Below, one piece after another: positions 16,694 to 25,574 of a stretch of DNA of 39,992 nucleotides. The translations under genes and the position numbers were made by a program. The notes beneath the pieces are model-generated. The model was not told the origin of the DNA, ran no database searches, and saw nothing but the letters and a program-made list of their open reading frames with translations. Every line of letters starts with the position of its first letter. Position 1 is the first letter of the stretch. Where the stretch lies: assembly GCA_017889585.1 (NCBI GenBank), contig JAGFZX010000029.1, positions 1-39,992 on the forward strand, in the 5' to 3' direction. Origin of the DNA: Bacillota bacterium (GTDB taxonomy: Bacteria; Bacillota; Negativicutes; DSM-13327).

Positions 16694-18903
16694 TCATGTT
16701 GATGGTCTATGATTTCTACGTTAATTTTTTTTTCTAAATATGCTTCAATGTTTTTCAAAGGCACGGGTTTGCTAAAGAGGTAGCCTTGTACTTCATCACA
16801 ACCATATTGCTGCAAAAGATCTAATTGACCTTCAGTTTCCACGCCTTCTGCTGTCACGTTGAGGTGCATGGTTTGACCAAGAATAACGATGGTTTTTACG
16901 ATGGAAGCACTTTCTGGTGATAACTCTGCTTCTTGGATAAAAGATTTATCGATTTTCAATGTATCAATCGGCAGTCTTCTTAAATTTACTAAGGAGGACT
17001 GACCAGTGCCAAAATCATCCATAGCAATGCGGATCTGCATTTTCCCTAATTCCTTCATGGTCTCAATCGCCGCTGTAATATCATATAAACATAAGGTTTC
17101 TGTAATTTCCAGTTCTAGTAGCTGAGGTGAGGCACCCGTCTTCTCTAAAATAGACCTTATTGTTTCTAAAAGGTTACCATGATAAAATTGTTTGGCCGAA
17201 AGATTCACGGAAATGGTCATGGGCCTTCCCACTTCTTGCCATGTTTTAATTTGCTGACAGGCAATCTCTAAAGCCCAGGTTCCTAAGGGGACAATGAGCC
17301 CCGTTTCTTCCGCTAAGGGAATAAATTCATCCGGGAAGATCAATCCTCGCTCTGGATGTTGCCAACGCACCAATGCCTCAAGGGACTGAGTTTGTCCTGT
17401 TTTAATATTAACCCGAGGTTGGTAATAAAGAATAAATTCGTCTCTTTCAAGAGCATCTCGCAAGTCTCTTTCAAAATTGAGTCGACTTAAAATTTTCCTG
17501 GATAGTTCTTGCGTATATAAATGATAACTATTTTCCTTCTTTTCTTTAGCACATGCCATGGCAATATCGGCATGTTTCATTAAGATACCGATGTCATGAC
17601 CATCATCAGGATACACTGCAATCCCCACGCTACCTGTCAAAGAAAAATCATAGCCATCCACTTGAAATGCTTCACTACATGTACATAGTACCATTTCAGC
17701 CATCTCTTCGATAGATTTATCATTTTCATCGGTTAGCTGATAGATAATAATAAATTTATCCATACCCATGCTCGCAATATGGAAATTTTTTCCAATGTCC
17801 TTTAAGCGCTGACCCATTATTTGAAGTAGATTGTCGCCAGCATCATGACCAGCGATATCGTTGACAATTTTAAAACCATCTAAATCTAGCAACAAGACCG
17901 CAAATTTATTGTTAGATAGCTGCAAATTCCTAAATGTTTCTTTGATAAAATTCCGATTATGTAGTCCAGTAATGGGTTCATGATAGGCTAGGTATGAAAT
18001 CCTTTCTTGGTGTTTTTTTTGTTTTTGAATTTCCAACTGCAGAGAATCATATAAGCGAGCATTATCAATACTTAATGATACGACATTTGCAAACTGTTCC
18101 AGGATGGTCAGTTTCTCTTTAGTAAAGGTTTTTCCACTATCAGTTGAATATGCTAATCCTAAAACCCCAACAATTTGACTTTCACCATAGATGGGTACAC
18201 AAACCATTGCCCCCACCCCACTTGAATCAACCCCTGCAACTTTCATGGACCAAGAGCCATAATTATCAATGATAATACTATGACCTTGCTGCAATACTTT
18301 ACCAGCTAGGCCTTCTCCCAGTTTGATGACGATTCCAATATGCTCTTTATGGGGGCCACCAGTCGCCGCTTTCATTTCTAAGTATTTTCCTGCAGGATCT
18401 ACCCAAAAGATAAACGCATCGATAGAATCAGCCAAACCTGCGGCTCCTTCGACAATTGTTTGAAATAAGGTAGCCATATTCATACGTTTTACTAGCATCA
18501 ATGTTGTTCCAAATAATGCATTCAGATATGTATTTTTTGTAACCAATAATTCCTTATGTTCCTGAAGTAATTCCTGGTTTTTTTCCGAAAAAGTTAATTG
18601 CTGACGTAATTCTTCTTCTAATGCACTTAGTTTTTCATAAGCGGCCGCAAGTTCACAATTTGTTTTTCCCAATTCTTTATTTTTAATTTCATACTTTACT
18701 ATATGACGTTGTACAAGATAATATAAAATTATTCCTGTGAACGCAATAGAAATCCAGCTTTTAAATACTGAAATTTCAAGAAGGCCTTTTGCATCTTCAA
18801 CCATAAAAATTAGTAAACTATCAGAAAAAAATTTCCATAGACTGACGAAAATAACGTATAAAAAGGTAATCTGAAAAGACTTTCTATTTGAAGATGTGAG
18901 CAT
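16687..18903 (-). CDS. GAF / degenerate GGDEF / EAL c-di-GMP phosphodiesterase
   Basis: Membrane-attached c-di-GMP enzyme. Two hydrophobic segments (about 10-35 and 45-65) are followed by a coiled coil (about 70-120), a GAF domain (about 140-290), a GGDEF-fold domain (about 305-465) and an EAL domain (about 480-730). The GGDEF signature is replaced by MGMDKF, so cyclase activity is unlikely; such domains often bind GTP as a regulator. The EAL part is intact: SLEALVRW, the Asn in SVNLSAKQF, the Glu in ELEITETL, MDDFGTGQSSL, LKIDKSFI and AEGVET. The expected net activity is therefore c-di-GMP hydrolysis tuned by GAF. The start has GAGGGAGA in front. It is a single gene, next to a 416-nt gap of decayed sequence. 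The link to the neighbouring chemotaxis cluster is inferred from position. Confidence 0.92.
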   Translation of the reverse strand: MLTSSNRKSFQITFLYVIFVSLWKFFSDSLLIFMVEDAKGLLEISVFKSWISIAFTGIILYYLVQRHIVKYEIKNKELGKTNCELAAAYEKLSALEEELRQQLTFSEKNQELLQEHKELLVTKNTYLNALFGTTLMLVKRMNMATLFQTIVEGAAGLADSIDAFIFWVDPAGKYLEMKAATGGPHKEHIGIVIKLGEGLAGKVLQQGHSIIIDNYGSWSMKVAGVDSSGVGAMVCVPIYGESQIVGVLGLAYSTDSGKTFTKEKLTILEQFANVVSLSIDNARLYDSLQLEIQKQKKHQERISYLAYHEPITGLHNRNFIKETFRNLQLSNNKFAVLLLDLDGFKIVNDIAGHDAGDNLLQIMGQRLKDIGKNFHIASMGMDKFIIIYQLTDENDKSIEEMAEMVLCTCSEAFQVDGYDFSLTGSVGIAVYPDDGHDIGILMKHADIAMACAKEKKENSYHLYTQELSRKILSRLNFERDLRDALERDEFILYYQPRVNIKTGQTQSLEALVRWQHPERGLIFPDEFIPLAEETGLIVPLGTWALEIACQQIKTWQEVGRPMTISVNLSAKQFYHGNLLETIRSILEKTGASPQLLELEITETLCLYDITAAIETMKELGKMQIRIAMDDFGTGQSSLVNLRRLPIDTLKIDKSFIQEAELSPESASIVKTIVILGQTMHLNVTAEGVETEGQLDLLQQYGCDEVQGYLFSKPVPLKNIEAYLEKKINVEIIDHQHEN

Positions 18904-19015
18904 AATATCTCCCTCGCCCTTGCTTTCCCAAACTAAGGAACGCGCTTATCTTTAAAAATTGAAATCATTTTAGTGATAAAACCAGAAATATCTTCCCTCT
19001 GAGTGGCCGGTTTGC

Positions 19016-19189
19016 TTAACAATCGATTATTTCACTTGTAAATGTAAGTGCTGCTTCTTGTTGTATATCGATCTCTAATCGACTTCCGACTGGCCATAAG
19101 ATCATTCGACTAGCATCATAAGGTGAACTAATTGTTATGGTATGTTTCGATAAGACAATAATCCTTTTCTGATCAACACCACGAATGAC
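19016..19189 (-). pseudogene. Decayed coding remnant, possibly start of a PilZ/YcgR-type protein
   Basis: A 57-codon open stretch on the minus strand with good coding character but no convincing start or ribosome site; it ends in TAA at 19016. Its centre reads ILWPVGSRLEIDI, and then FTSEII, a pattern like the N-terminal YcgR domain of c-di-GMP receptors (VGxxLEI, then YxSxI). The expected PilZ domain does not follow, so it would be truncated. Together with the next entry it fills most of the 416-nt gap between 18904 and 19319; in the remaining part (18904-19015) I see nothing beyond the EAL gene's upstream region. Confidence 0.35.
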
Positions 19190-19202
19190 TCAGCTTGACA
19201 AA

Positions 19203-19319
19203 TTATTGTTTTAATTTACGATATTCAGCAAAAGTCCCGTCCAGTTGTACTTTCTATAGAAAAGGGTACCCAGGATGTAATTGTCGGCGATAATACTCAC
19301 CTATCTCTATGCACAGACG
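19203..19319 (-). pseudogene. Decayed coding remnant directly after the response regulator
   Basis: In one minus-strand frame the sequence reads IEIGEYYRRQLHPGYPFL, an amber stop, then KVQLDGTFAEYRKLKQ and TAA. Both halves look like protein sequence, and they are interrupted by one in-frame stop. No start codon is present, and it begins right after the TAG of the response regulator. Family unknown. Confidence 0.3.
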
Positions 19320-19715
19320 CTATTTAATAAGTCCTAGTTTACCCATTACAATAAGAAATTTGTCAATTTCAATAGGTTTCCAGGCATAGGCCTCACAGCC
19401 AGCATCATAGGCATTTTTAATGGTAGTCTTATCGTTGAGCGCAGTAGTCATGATAATTTTCGTCCGCGCTTCACCTTCTATCCCTTTTTGCTGTTCAATA
19501 TCCCTAATCGCTTTCGCAGCCTTAAGACCATCCAATTTGGGCATCATAATATCCAGACAAATAAGATTATAAGGGTTTTCTTCTTTTAGAGCTCCCAAGA
19601 ATGCATCGAGGGCCTCTAATCCATTGACAGCTATATCACAATCTCCATATCGGGAAAGAAATTTTTTCATGAAAATCCGGCTTGCTAGATCATCTTCGGC
19701 AATTAAAATTCTCAT
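19320..19715 (-). CDS. Single-domain response regulator (CheY-like)
   Basis: Receiver domain only, 131 residues. Acidic pocket E7-D8-D9 (LIAEDD), phosphoacceptor D55 in LICLDIMMP, the Thr in IIMTTAL and K in AWKPIEI are all present. No output domain is fused, so it acts by protein contact or in a phosphorelay. The ATG at 19715 is chosen because AGGTGGGG lies 7 nt before it; a GTG at 19727 has no ribosome site. It is 37 nt downstream of the Cys-rich PAS sensor kinase, its likely partner, and last in the large chemotaxis-type gene run. A 12-residue insertion after helix 4 (IEQQKGIEGEARTK) resembles stand-alone regulators rather than flagellar CheY. Confidence 0.9.
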   Translation of the reverse strand: MRILIAEDDLASRIFMKKFLSRYGDCDIAVNGLEALDAFLGALKEENPYNLICLDIMMPKLDGLKAAKAIRDIEQQKGIEGEARTKIIMTTALNDKTTIKNAYDAGCEAYAWKPIEIDKFLIVMGKLGLIK

Positions 19716-19752
19716 CTTGTGCCCCACCTTTCATTATTGTTTTTTTACTTTT

Positions 19753-20919
19753 TCACTCACTAGCAACCTGTTGCAATGGGAGTTTAATATAAAATCGAGT
19801 ACCCTTATCTTTATCGGTAGAAAAGCCAACCTTACCCTGTAAAAAAATTTCCCCGAATAACTTCATACTATAAGTGCCCACTCCCCGGCCAGCCCCTCTT
19901 GTTGAAAAGGAGCGATGGAAAACAAGATTTTGTGCCCTATCATCCATATATTGATCATTATGTACCCACAATGTTATCAATTCACGTTTATCCTCTTCCA
20001 TACTACAACCAAGGGTAACAACGCCCCCCTCATCACTAGCTTCTAGGGCATTTTTAATCATATTACCCAAGACTCTGCGTAGTAGCCGATGATCAGTGCG
20101 AATATTTTTGCTAGCGCAATGACTATCTAATTTAATTATTTTATTTACAGCAACATCATGTCCCTCATATAATTTATTGACAGATTTCAATATATCAGTA
20201 GTCTCGACGCTAGTTATCTCTAATGCCAATTCATTATTTTCAGCATCCATCAGATATTTTTGGGCCTGTATCTCTTCTACTAAAGATTTAAAGGTTTCTT
20301 CAACAAACTCTACTTCTGATTTTATTATGTCAGGTACATCGCCTTTCAATAGTCCGACGATTCCTTTTAAGGCGCCAGCCGTATTGATGACATCATGAAA
20401 AAATGTCCGCTCCAGTAGCCTTTTCCCCACGGCACCACTATTATCATTAACAGTTACTACATAAAACATTTCCTCATTTACTTCCAGGGGTGTAACGTGA
20501 ATAGATAAATTTACATTCTGTTCATAACCATTCCTGGTATTAATGTTTGAAAACTCACCTGAGGATTCCTCATTGTTTTCCATTGCTTTTAATATAGTAT
20601 TAACGCCATTACAATACTTACAGGCTTCTGCTGTGCCACAGCCATTTATGGCATCACAAGCATTAATACATTTTATAATTTCACCAGGCCGTTGTCCTGC
20701 AAGCTCTGAAGATTTCTGCATATTCATCGTCGCTAAGAATGCTTTATTGGCAAACACCGCTTGCCGACAGGTATTTAAAATCAAAATCATGCTCTTGGTT
20801 GCATCAAGGCCTTGTTTAAAATAAGGCAGTTCACTTAAGTAATCCATCTGTTTTTTTAAAACTTCATCGCTACAGCGCTCCCCTGGTGCATGCAATGTCT
20901 CTGCATCATGGCTAGTCAT
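19753..20919 (-). CDS. Histidine kinase with Cys-rich PAS domain
   Basis: Soluble sensor kinase. A PAS domain (about 35-165) contains a cluster of five cysteines, C84-x3-C88-x5-C94-x5-C100-x2-C103, around a GCG motif. This arrangement occurs in PAS kinases of anaerobes and could hold a metal or Fe-S centre, as NreB's four-Cys PAS does; the actual cofactor is inference. The phosphoacceptor is probably H175 in FFHDVINTAGAL. The catalytic ATPase region has the N box (NMIKNALEAS) and GRGVGTYSMKLF; the usual DxGxG box is replaced by VHNDQYMDD. Length 388. GGGGG precedes the ATG. The response regulator gene follows 37 nt downstream and cheB lies 81 nt upstream. No membrane segments, so it senses a cytoplasmic redox or ligand signal. 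Confidence 0.85.
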   Translation of the reverse strand: MTSHDAETLHAPGERCSDEVLKKQMDYLSELPYFKQGLDATKSMILILNTCRQAVFANKAFLATMNMQKSSELAGQRPGEIIKCINACDAINGCGTAEACKYCNGVNTILKAMENNEESSGEFSNINTRNGYEQNVNLSIHVTPLEVNEEMFYVVTVNDNSGAVGKRLLERTFFHDVINTAGALKGIVGLLKGDVPDIIKSEVEFVEETFKSLVEEIQAQKYLMDAENNELALEITSVETTDILKSVNKLYEGHDVAVNKIIKLDSHCASKNIRTDHRLLRRVLGNMIKNALEASDEGGVVTLGCSMEEDKRELITLWVHNDQYMDDRAQNLVFHRSFSTRGAGRGVGTYSMKLFGEIFLQGKVGFSTDKDKGTRFYIKLPLQQVASE

Positions 20920-21000
20920 TGTTTATCCCCCATCATCATTAATCTCGATTACTAATAATTGGCGTATAAGAAAAACATCATGAGTAGCTATAATTCCCTG

Positions 21001-22035
21001 TTATGCTCTTCCTAAAACAATTGCACAGAGTAGCTGTGCAATATTTTTCAACATAACCTGCTTGCAGACAGCCCCAATGTCATAGGCGACTTTAGGCATA
21101 CCATACACGATGCTGGACTGTTCATCTTGACCGATTGTCATCGCACCTGCTTTTCTCATTTTCAGTAGTCCTTTGGCACCATCATAACCCATCCCTGTTA
21201 AAATAACGCCTATCGCATTGGCACCAGCTTTATCTGCAACAGAATTAAACAATACATCAACAGATGGACAATGTCCATTCATTTTTTCACCTTTGATGCA
21301 TTCTACCATATAAGTACTCCCCTTGCGGTTGATGTGCATATGATAATCCCCCCCAGGGGCAATCAATACTTTTCCTGGTGTAATAATATCACCACTTTGT
21401 GCTTCTTTAACCTCCATTTGGCAGGAATTATTAAGTCGCTTGGCATACATGGCGGTAAATACAGGTGGCATATGTTGAACAACAACAATTCCAGGCATAT
21501 CCCGGGGCAAGGCATGGATGATTTCATAAATGGCTTCAGTACCACCAGTTGATGCACCGATTGCGATGATTGGGTTGTTACTACGCGCGCCAATGGTCCC
21601 TGAATGCTGCGCAACTATATAATCTTTCTTCAGATGACCAACTTTAGCCATGGATGCAATTTTTATCTTGATAATCAATTCATTCATAAAAGACTCTAGA
21701 TTTCGTTGCCCTTTCATATCTGGCTTGGTTACGAAATCAACGGCTCCAGCATTTAAGGCATCAAAAACATGGTCACTAACCGCACTCACCATCACAACCG
21801 GCAGTGGGTATTGGGGCATGAGTTTTTTTAAAAATTCAATACCATTCATACGCGGCATTTCCACATCAAGGGTTAATACATCTGGCTCTAAATCAAGTAT
21901 CTTATCTCGCGCCATAAAAACATCGACAGCGGTTCCTACAACTTCAATCCCATAATCTTTAGCAAGCCCCCTTGCCACCGTTTCTCTAAATAGTAAGGAG
22001 TCATCAATCACTAATACTTTTATCTTTTTCCCCAT
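21001..22035 (-). CDS. cheB: Chemotaxis protein-glutamate methylesterase CheB
   Basis: Two-domain receptor methylesterase/deamidase. The N-terminal receiver has DD at 11-12 and phosphoacceptor D57; a linker follows. The C-terminal esterase has the catalytic triad S162 (GASTGG), H188 (VVQHMP) and D285 (LTGMGYDG). Length 344 is standard. The gene starts only 12 nt after the stop of a degenerate cheR and has a weak ribosome site (AAGTGTGAG), which suggests it used to be translated by coupling to cheR. It reverses methylation by the CheR proteins of the same cluster and acts on the two MCPs encoded upstream. All catalytic residues are intact, so it should be active. Confidence 0.95.
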   Translation of the reverse strand: MGKKIKVLVIDDSLLFRETVARGLAKDYGIEVVGTAVDVFMARDKILDLEPDVLTLDVEMPRMNGIEFLKKLMPQYPLPVVMVSAVSDHVFDALNAGAVDFVTKPDMKGQRNLESFMNELIIKIKIASMAKVGHLKKDYIVAQHSGTIGARSNNPIIAIGASTGGTEAIYEIIHALPRDMPGIVVVQHMPPVFTAMYAKRLNNSCQMEVKEAQSGDIITPGKVLIAPGGDYHMHINRKGSTYMVECIKGEKMNGHCPSVDVLFNSVADKAGANAIGVILTGMGYDGAKGLLKMRKAGAMTIGQDEQSSIVYGMPKVAYDIGAVCKQVMLKNIAQLLCAIVLGRA

Positions 22036-22047
22036 ATCTACTCACAC

Positions 22048-22343
22048 TTACCCTTTCCGATACACCGCAGGCATAACGTAGTTCCCTGCTAATTGACTGC
22101 GAATGACCCATATGCAGGTAGCCTCCTGGTTCAGTCACATCATATTTTTTTATAAGTCGCATCTTTGCTTTATGCTCAAAATAAATTATCACATTCCTAC
22201 AAAAGATTACGTGAATTTTCTGTTTAAAAGGAAATCTTTTATCCCTTAAATTAAAGATTATGAAGACAACTTCCTGCTTTATTTGATCTAAAAATTGATA
22301 AATTCCAGCGTCTTTCTTAAAAATAACTTTATCCTTTTATCAC
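22048..22343 (-). pseudogene. Pseudogene of cheR (internal deletion and frameshift)
   Basis: About 95 codons match the C-terminal third of the intact CheR at 26245-27057: FPFKQKIHVIFCRNVIIYFEHKAKM, then PGGYLHMGHSQSIS in short pieces of the same order. The ribosome site region (ATAGGTGATAAAA) of cheR is kept, but the ATG is lost and about 175 codons are missing. Near the 3' end a small deletion shifts the frame, so the conserved ending VMPAVYRK is read in another frame and stops at 22048. The 369-nt gap between cheB and the MCP holds this relic and a copy of the cheR-MCP intergenic sequence. Confidence 0.85.
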
Positions 22344-22404
22344 CTATAAAACAAGCATAAGGCTCGGTAGTCTCCCATAGCCCTATGCTCATTTTTCCTG
22401 ATTA

Positions 22405-24909
22405 TTAATACTTGCCGAATTCCCTGTCACTCAGGGCGATTCTAGGTTTACTTTTGGTAGCAGCGGCTTCACTACGAGCAGCACTTATGTGACCTTCTGG
22501 TTTTCCCTGTTTATTGCCACCAGGATATTCATTCCTTTCATAACGGGCGAAGGACGTGGCATCCTTTTGCAATCTGAACTTACTGATCATTTCTTTCAGC
22601 ATATCAGCTTGACCAGAAAGTTCTTCACTGGCCGCTGCACTTTCCTCAGCTGTGGCCGAATTGGTTTGTACGACCTGGGCGACTTGTTCAATGCCCTTGT
22701 TAATTTGAGCAATGGCAGTTGCCTGCTCATTAGAGGCCTCAGCAATATCTCCAACTAAACTCGCAGCTGTCGCTACGCCGCTCACAATTTCCTCGAGAGC
22801 TTTAGCTGTGCCATTGGCTGTTTGTGTACCATCTATCACATTCTTGACTGAACCTTCAATGAGTGCTGTGGTTTCTTTAGCCGCATTGGCACTTCTGGCT
22901 GCTAGGTTCCTGACTTCCTCTGCTACAACAGCAAATCCTTTACCATGTTGTCCTGCCCGCGCTGCTTCCACAGCGGCATTAAGAGCTAAGATATTGGTTT
23001 GGAAAGCAATTTCATCAATCACTTTAATAATCTTCGAGATTTTAGAAGATGATTCGTTGATTTCTTCCATAGATTTCAGCATTTTGTTCATTTGGTGATT
23101 GCCTTGCTCCGCATTATCCTTGGCCTTTAACGCTAGCTCATTAGCTTTATTAGCATTGAGGGCATTCTCTTTTGTTTGCGATGCAATCTGACTGATCGAT
23201 ACCGTAAGTTGTTCGATAGAACTTGCCTGCTCTGTAGCGCCTTGGGACAGTGCTTGGCTACCATCAGATACTTGCCGGGAGCCGGAAGCAACCTGATCTG
23301 AGGCGTTATTGATGTCGCCAAATACTTCATTGAAGGATTGGATAATCAAATTTAAAGCATCTTTAATTTGAGCAAAATCCCCTTTATACTCATTATTGAT
23401 TGCCAGATCAAGGTTAGAATTAGCCATTTCACTGAGAACTTCAGCTATTTCAGCGACATAAGTAGACAAGGCGTCGAGGGTGTCATTCATTGCATTCTTA
23501 ATATCGGCATGGTCTCCCTTATAATTGCCTGTCACTCGTAGCTGGAGGTTACCGCCTGACATTTCCTTAAGTACGATCGAGGCTTCTTTAATTGGTTCTA
23601 TAACCGCATCTAGCGTTTTGTTGACACCTTCCACGATCTTGCGGAAATCACCACCATGTTTACTGGCGTCAGCCCGCGTATCGAGACGACCTTCCACAGC
23701 AGCCTCAACTAATACATTAGCATCAGTCACTAGAGCCGTAATGTTGTCAATACAAACATTCAGGTTATTCTTAATTTCATTGAAATCACCATTATATTTA
23801 TCAGTAATCTTCGGTGGAATATCGCCTTTGGAAATCCGTTCAACATACTCAGCGGCGACATTAAGTGGCCCAATGACGGAATCTAAAGTTTTATTAACGC
23901 CTTCCACAATTTTACGGAAATCACCACCATGTTTACTGGCATCAGCCCGCGTATCCAGGCGACCTTCCACGGCGGCTACAGATAGCTTATCGGCATCTGC
24001 CACTAGAGCAGTAATGTTAGTAATACAATTTTTCAAGCTCTTGCCCAGTACATCCTGGTCGGACTGAATTTTAATATGCACTGATAAATCTCCAGCTGCG
24101 ATCTGCTCTGCTGCCTGAGCGCTGCTGCGAATATTATTGACCATTAACGCAAAGGATTGACATAGCATGCCCACTTCATCTTTCGCTACCGCTTCAATGC
24201 TAACATTCACATCACCGACAGCTAACTTATCAGCCGCTGCTACCAGTTCTTTCACTGGATCACTGATCTTGCGTGCAATGAAAAAACCTAAACCTATGGC
24301 TAATATGATGACCACAGCCATAAGCATGAGCATCGTGCGGGTTGCAGAAGCAGCCTGTGCAGCATTATTTTCGGAAGTCTGCTTGGCGCCAGCGACTTTT
24401 ATATCAACCATTTTTTGCAAATTATTCTGATAAGCTATCCTAACTTTTTCTCCTTCGCCTCGCAGTAAAGCCCTAGCTCCAACAGGGTTTCCAGTATTAA
24501 CCATGTTAATTACTTGATCTGCTATCTGATTATAGGCAATGCGATTTTTCTGATCTTCCGCATATACATCCTTAAGTTCCTTAGTCACTATTGTTTTACC
24601 AAATTCATCCGAGAACTTGCCTAATTCACTGCGACGATCTACAATGCTCTTATTCAAAGCACTACGTTCTTCCAGAGTTTCTGCCAGGGTTAATTCTAGC
24701 AAATTATTGCGTAATCGATGAAAATTATCCGTCATATCTTGCAGTATACTAATAGGAACTGTTATTTTTTCATAAAGCAGAGTATCTTTATCATCAAGTT
24801 CTTTAATGCTATTAATACCGATATAGCCTACAAGACCTGTCAGTAACGCCACCAACATAAACCCTGTCATCAGTTTAGGCATAATTTTCATATTATTAAA
24901 CCATTGCAT
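22405..24909 (-). CDS. Methyl-accepting chemotaxis protein with serial HAMP-like repeats
   Basis: Transmembrane receptor of 834 residues. TM1 at about 12-32, an extracytoplasmic four-helix-bundle type sensor (about 35-187), TM2 at about 188-211, a HAMP domain, then several further HAMP-like units up to about 530. Two of them share an identical 32-residue core ([18 protein letters not shown] and onward) 91 codons apart. The signalling domain contains the conserved hairpin ([20 protein letters not shown]) and methylation helices. The C-terminal tail ([23 protein letters not shown]) is shared with the second MCP; there is no NWETF-type CheR tether. AGGAGGAG precedes the ATG. Serial HAMP modules are known in some receptors, where they pass and invert signals. 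The ligand is unknown. Confidence 0.92.
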   Translation of the reverse strand: MQWFNNMKIMPKLMTGFMLVALLTGLVGYIGINSIKELDDKDTLLYEKITVPISILQDMTDNFHRLRNNLLELTLAETLEERSALNKSIVDRRSELGKFSDEFGKTIVTKELKDVYAEDQKNRIAYNQIADQVINMVNTGNPVGARALLRGEGEKVRIAYQNNLQKMVDIKVAGAKQTSENNAAQAASATRTMLMLMAVVIILAIGLGFFIARKISDPVKELVAAADKLAVGDVNVSIEAVAKDEVGMLCQSFALMVNNIRSSAQAAEQIAAGDLSVHIKIQSDQDVLGKSLKNCITNITALVADADKLSVAAVEGRLDTRADASKHGGDFRKIVEGVNKTLDSVIGPLNVAAEYVERISKGDIPPKITDKYNGDFNEIKNNLNVCIDNITALVTDANVLVEAAVEGRLDTRADASKHGGDFRKIVEGVNKTLDAVIEPIKEASIVLKEMSGGNLQLRVTGNYKGDHADIKNAMNDTLDALSTYVAEIAEVLSEMANSNLDLAINNEYKGDFAQIKDALNLIIQSFNEVFGDINNASDQVASGSRQVSDGSQALSQGATEQASSIEQLTVSISQIASQTKENALNANKANELALKAKDNAEQGNHQMNKMLKSMEEINESSSKISKIIKVIDEIAFQTNILALNAAVEAARAGQHGKGFAVVAEEVRNLAARSANAAKETTALIEGSVKNVIDGTQTANGTAKALEEIVSGVATAASLVGDIAEASNEQATAIAQINKGIEQVAQVVQTNSATAEESAAASEELSGQADMLKEMISKFRLQKDATSFARYERNEYPGGNKQGKPEGHISAARSEAAATKSKPRIALSDREFGKY
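23609..23703 (-). repeat. Intragenic repeat, copy A (HAMP-like unit)
   Basis: A 95-nt segment that is closely similar to 23882-23976, offset 273 nt or exactly 91 codons. It encodes the repeated core of the HAMP-like modules in the MCP. Differences are mainly at third codon positions, so the repeat is kept at protein level. Confidence 0.85.
23882..23976 (-). repeat. Intragenic repeat, copy B (HAMP-like unit)
   Basis: Partner of 23609-23703, in the same frame of the same MCP gene. Confidence 0.85.
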
Positions 24910-24927
24910 ATTTTTCTCCTCCTATTT

Positions 24928-25548
24928 TTATAGTGAAGTGATAGCTTCACTTTTACGAAATAATTGGGCATCAGGTGTAACCTGCTCAAATAATTGCCCT
25001 ACTTCAGCGGGCATTTTCTGTGTTTGCTCTGTGGCAAAAAAACCACCTGGGACTAGCGAATTATGAAACATTTTAATAATTTCTACCCGCTGAGCCGGTT
25101 GCAGATGAAGTAGGACGTTTTTACAAAGAATTAGAGAAAAATTATCCCCGACTGGACTTAGAGATAACAAATCATGTTTCTGAAAAGCGAGACGACTACG
25201 GATTTGTTCAGCAATTTGAAAATGGCTACCATTATGGAGGGCTTTAAAATATTTTTGCAGAATCTCGGTCGGAATTCGTTCGACTTCTTCTCTAGGGTAG
25301 ATTCCCTTGGCTATAACGTCGCCAAACAGATTGCTACCATCAAGATCAGTAGCTGCAATCTGCAGGTTGCGAAATGAGAATCGTCCCATCCCTTCAGCCA
25401 GAATAAGTGCCAGGGTATAAGGTTCTTGCCCGGAAGCGCATCCTGCATCCCAAATGCGTATCGACGAACGACCAGCCGTACTGGGAATCAGATATTTGGC
25501 AATGTGCTCTAAGGTATGTAAATCCCGAAAAAAATAAGTAAAAGCCAT
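24928..25548 (-). CDS. Short CheR-type methyltransferase lacking the N-terminal domain
   Basis: SAM-dependent methyltransferase of the CheR family, 206 residues against about 270 for full CheR. It begins at the conserved FFRD segment that joins the two CheR domains, so the all-alpha N-terminal domain is absent. The SAM site IWDAGCASGQEPYTLAL (about 33-49) and an acidic LQIAATDLDG are intact; the catalytic-domain motif CRNVLIYF is LCKNVLLHLQ. The start is real, with AAGGAGGGA 5 nt before the ATG, so this is not simply a broken 5' end. It lies between cheW and the MCP of the left duplicated unit and has no counterpart in the right unit. It could methylate the adjacent receptor with altered specificity, or act on another protein. 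Confidence 0.85.
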   Translation of the reverse strand: MAFTYFFRDLHTLEHIAKYLIPSTAGRSSIRIWDAGCASGQEPYTLALILAEGMGRFSFRNLQIAATDLDGSNLFGDVIAKGIYPREEVERIPTEILQKYFKALHNGSHFQIAEQIRSRLAFQKHDLLSLSPVGDNFSLILCKNVLLHLQPAQRVEIIKMFHNSLVPGGFFATEQTQKMPAEVGQLFEQVTPDAQLFRKSEAITSL

Positions 25549-25574
25549 GATTCCCTCCTTGTTTCAAGACTTCA

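Noticed and set aside
22004..22192. 62-codon open frame before cheB as a separate small protein
   Set aside because: It is the surviving in-frame portion of the cheR pseudogene and runs past the frameshift into cheB's start region.
23609..23976. Repeats in the MCP gene as a CRISPR-like or mobile repeat
   Set aside because: Only two units, in frame, 91 codons apart, with differences at third positions; they are protein-level HAMP-like modules.
23525..24067. Open frame of 180 codons on the plus strand opposite the MCP
   Set aside because: It is antisense to the HAMP-like repeats, has Ser/Ala/Leu-rich composition typical of a shadow frame, and lacks a ribosome site. The same applies to 27302-27871 and 7570-8085.
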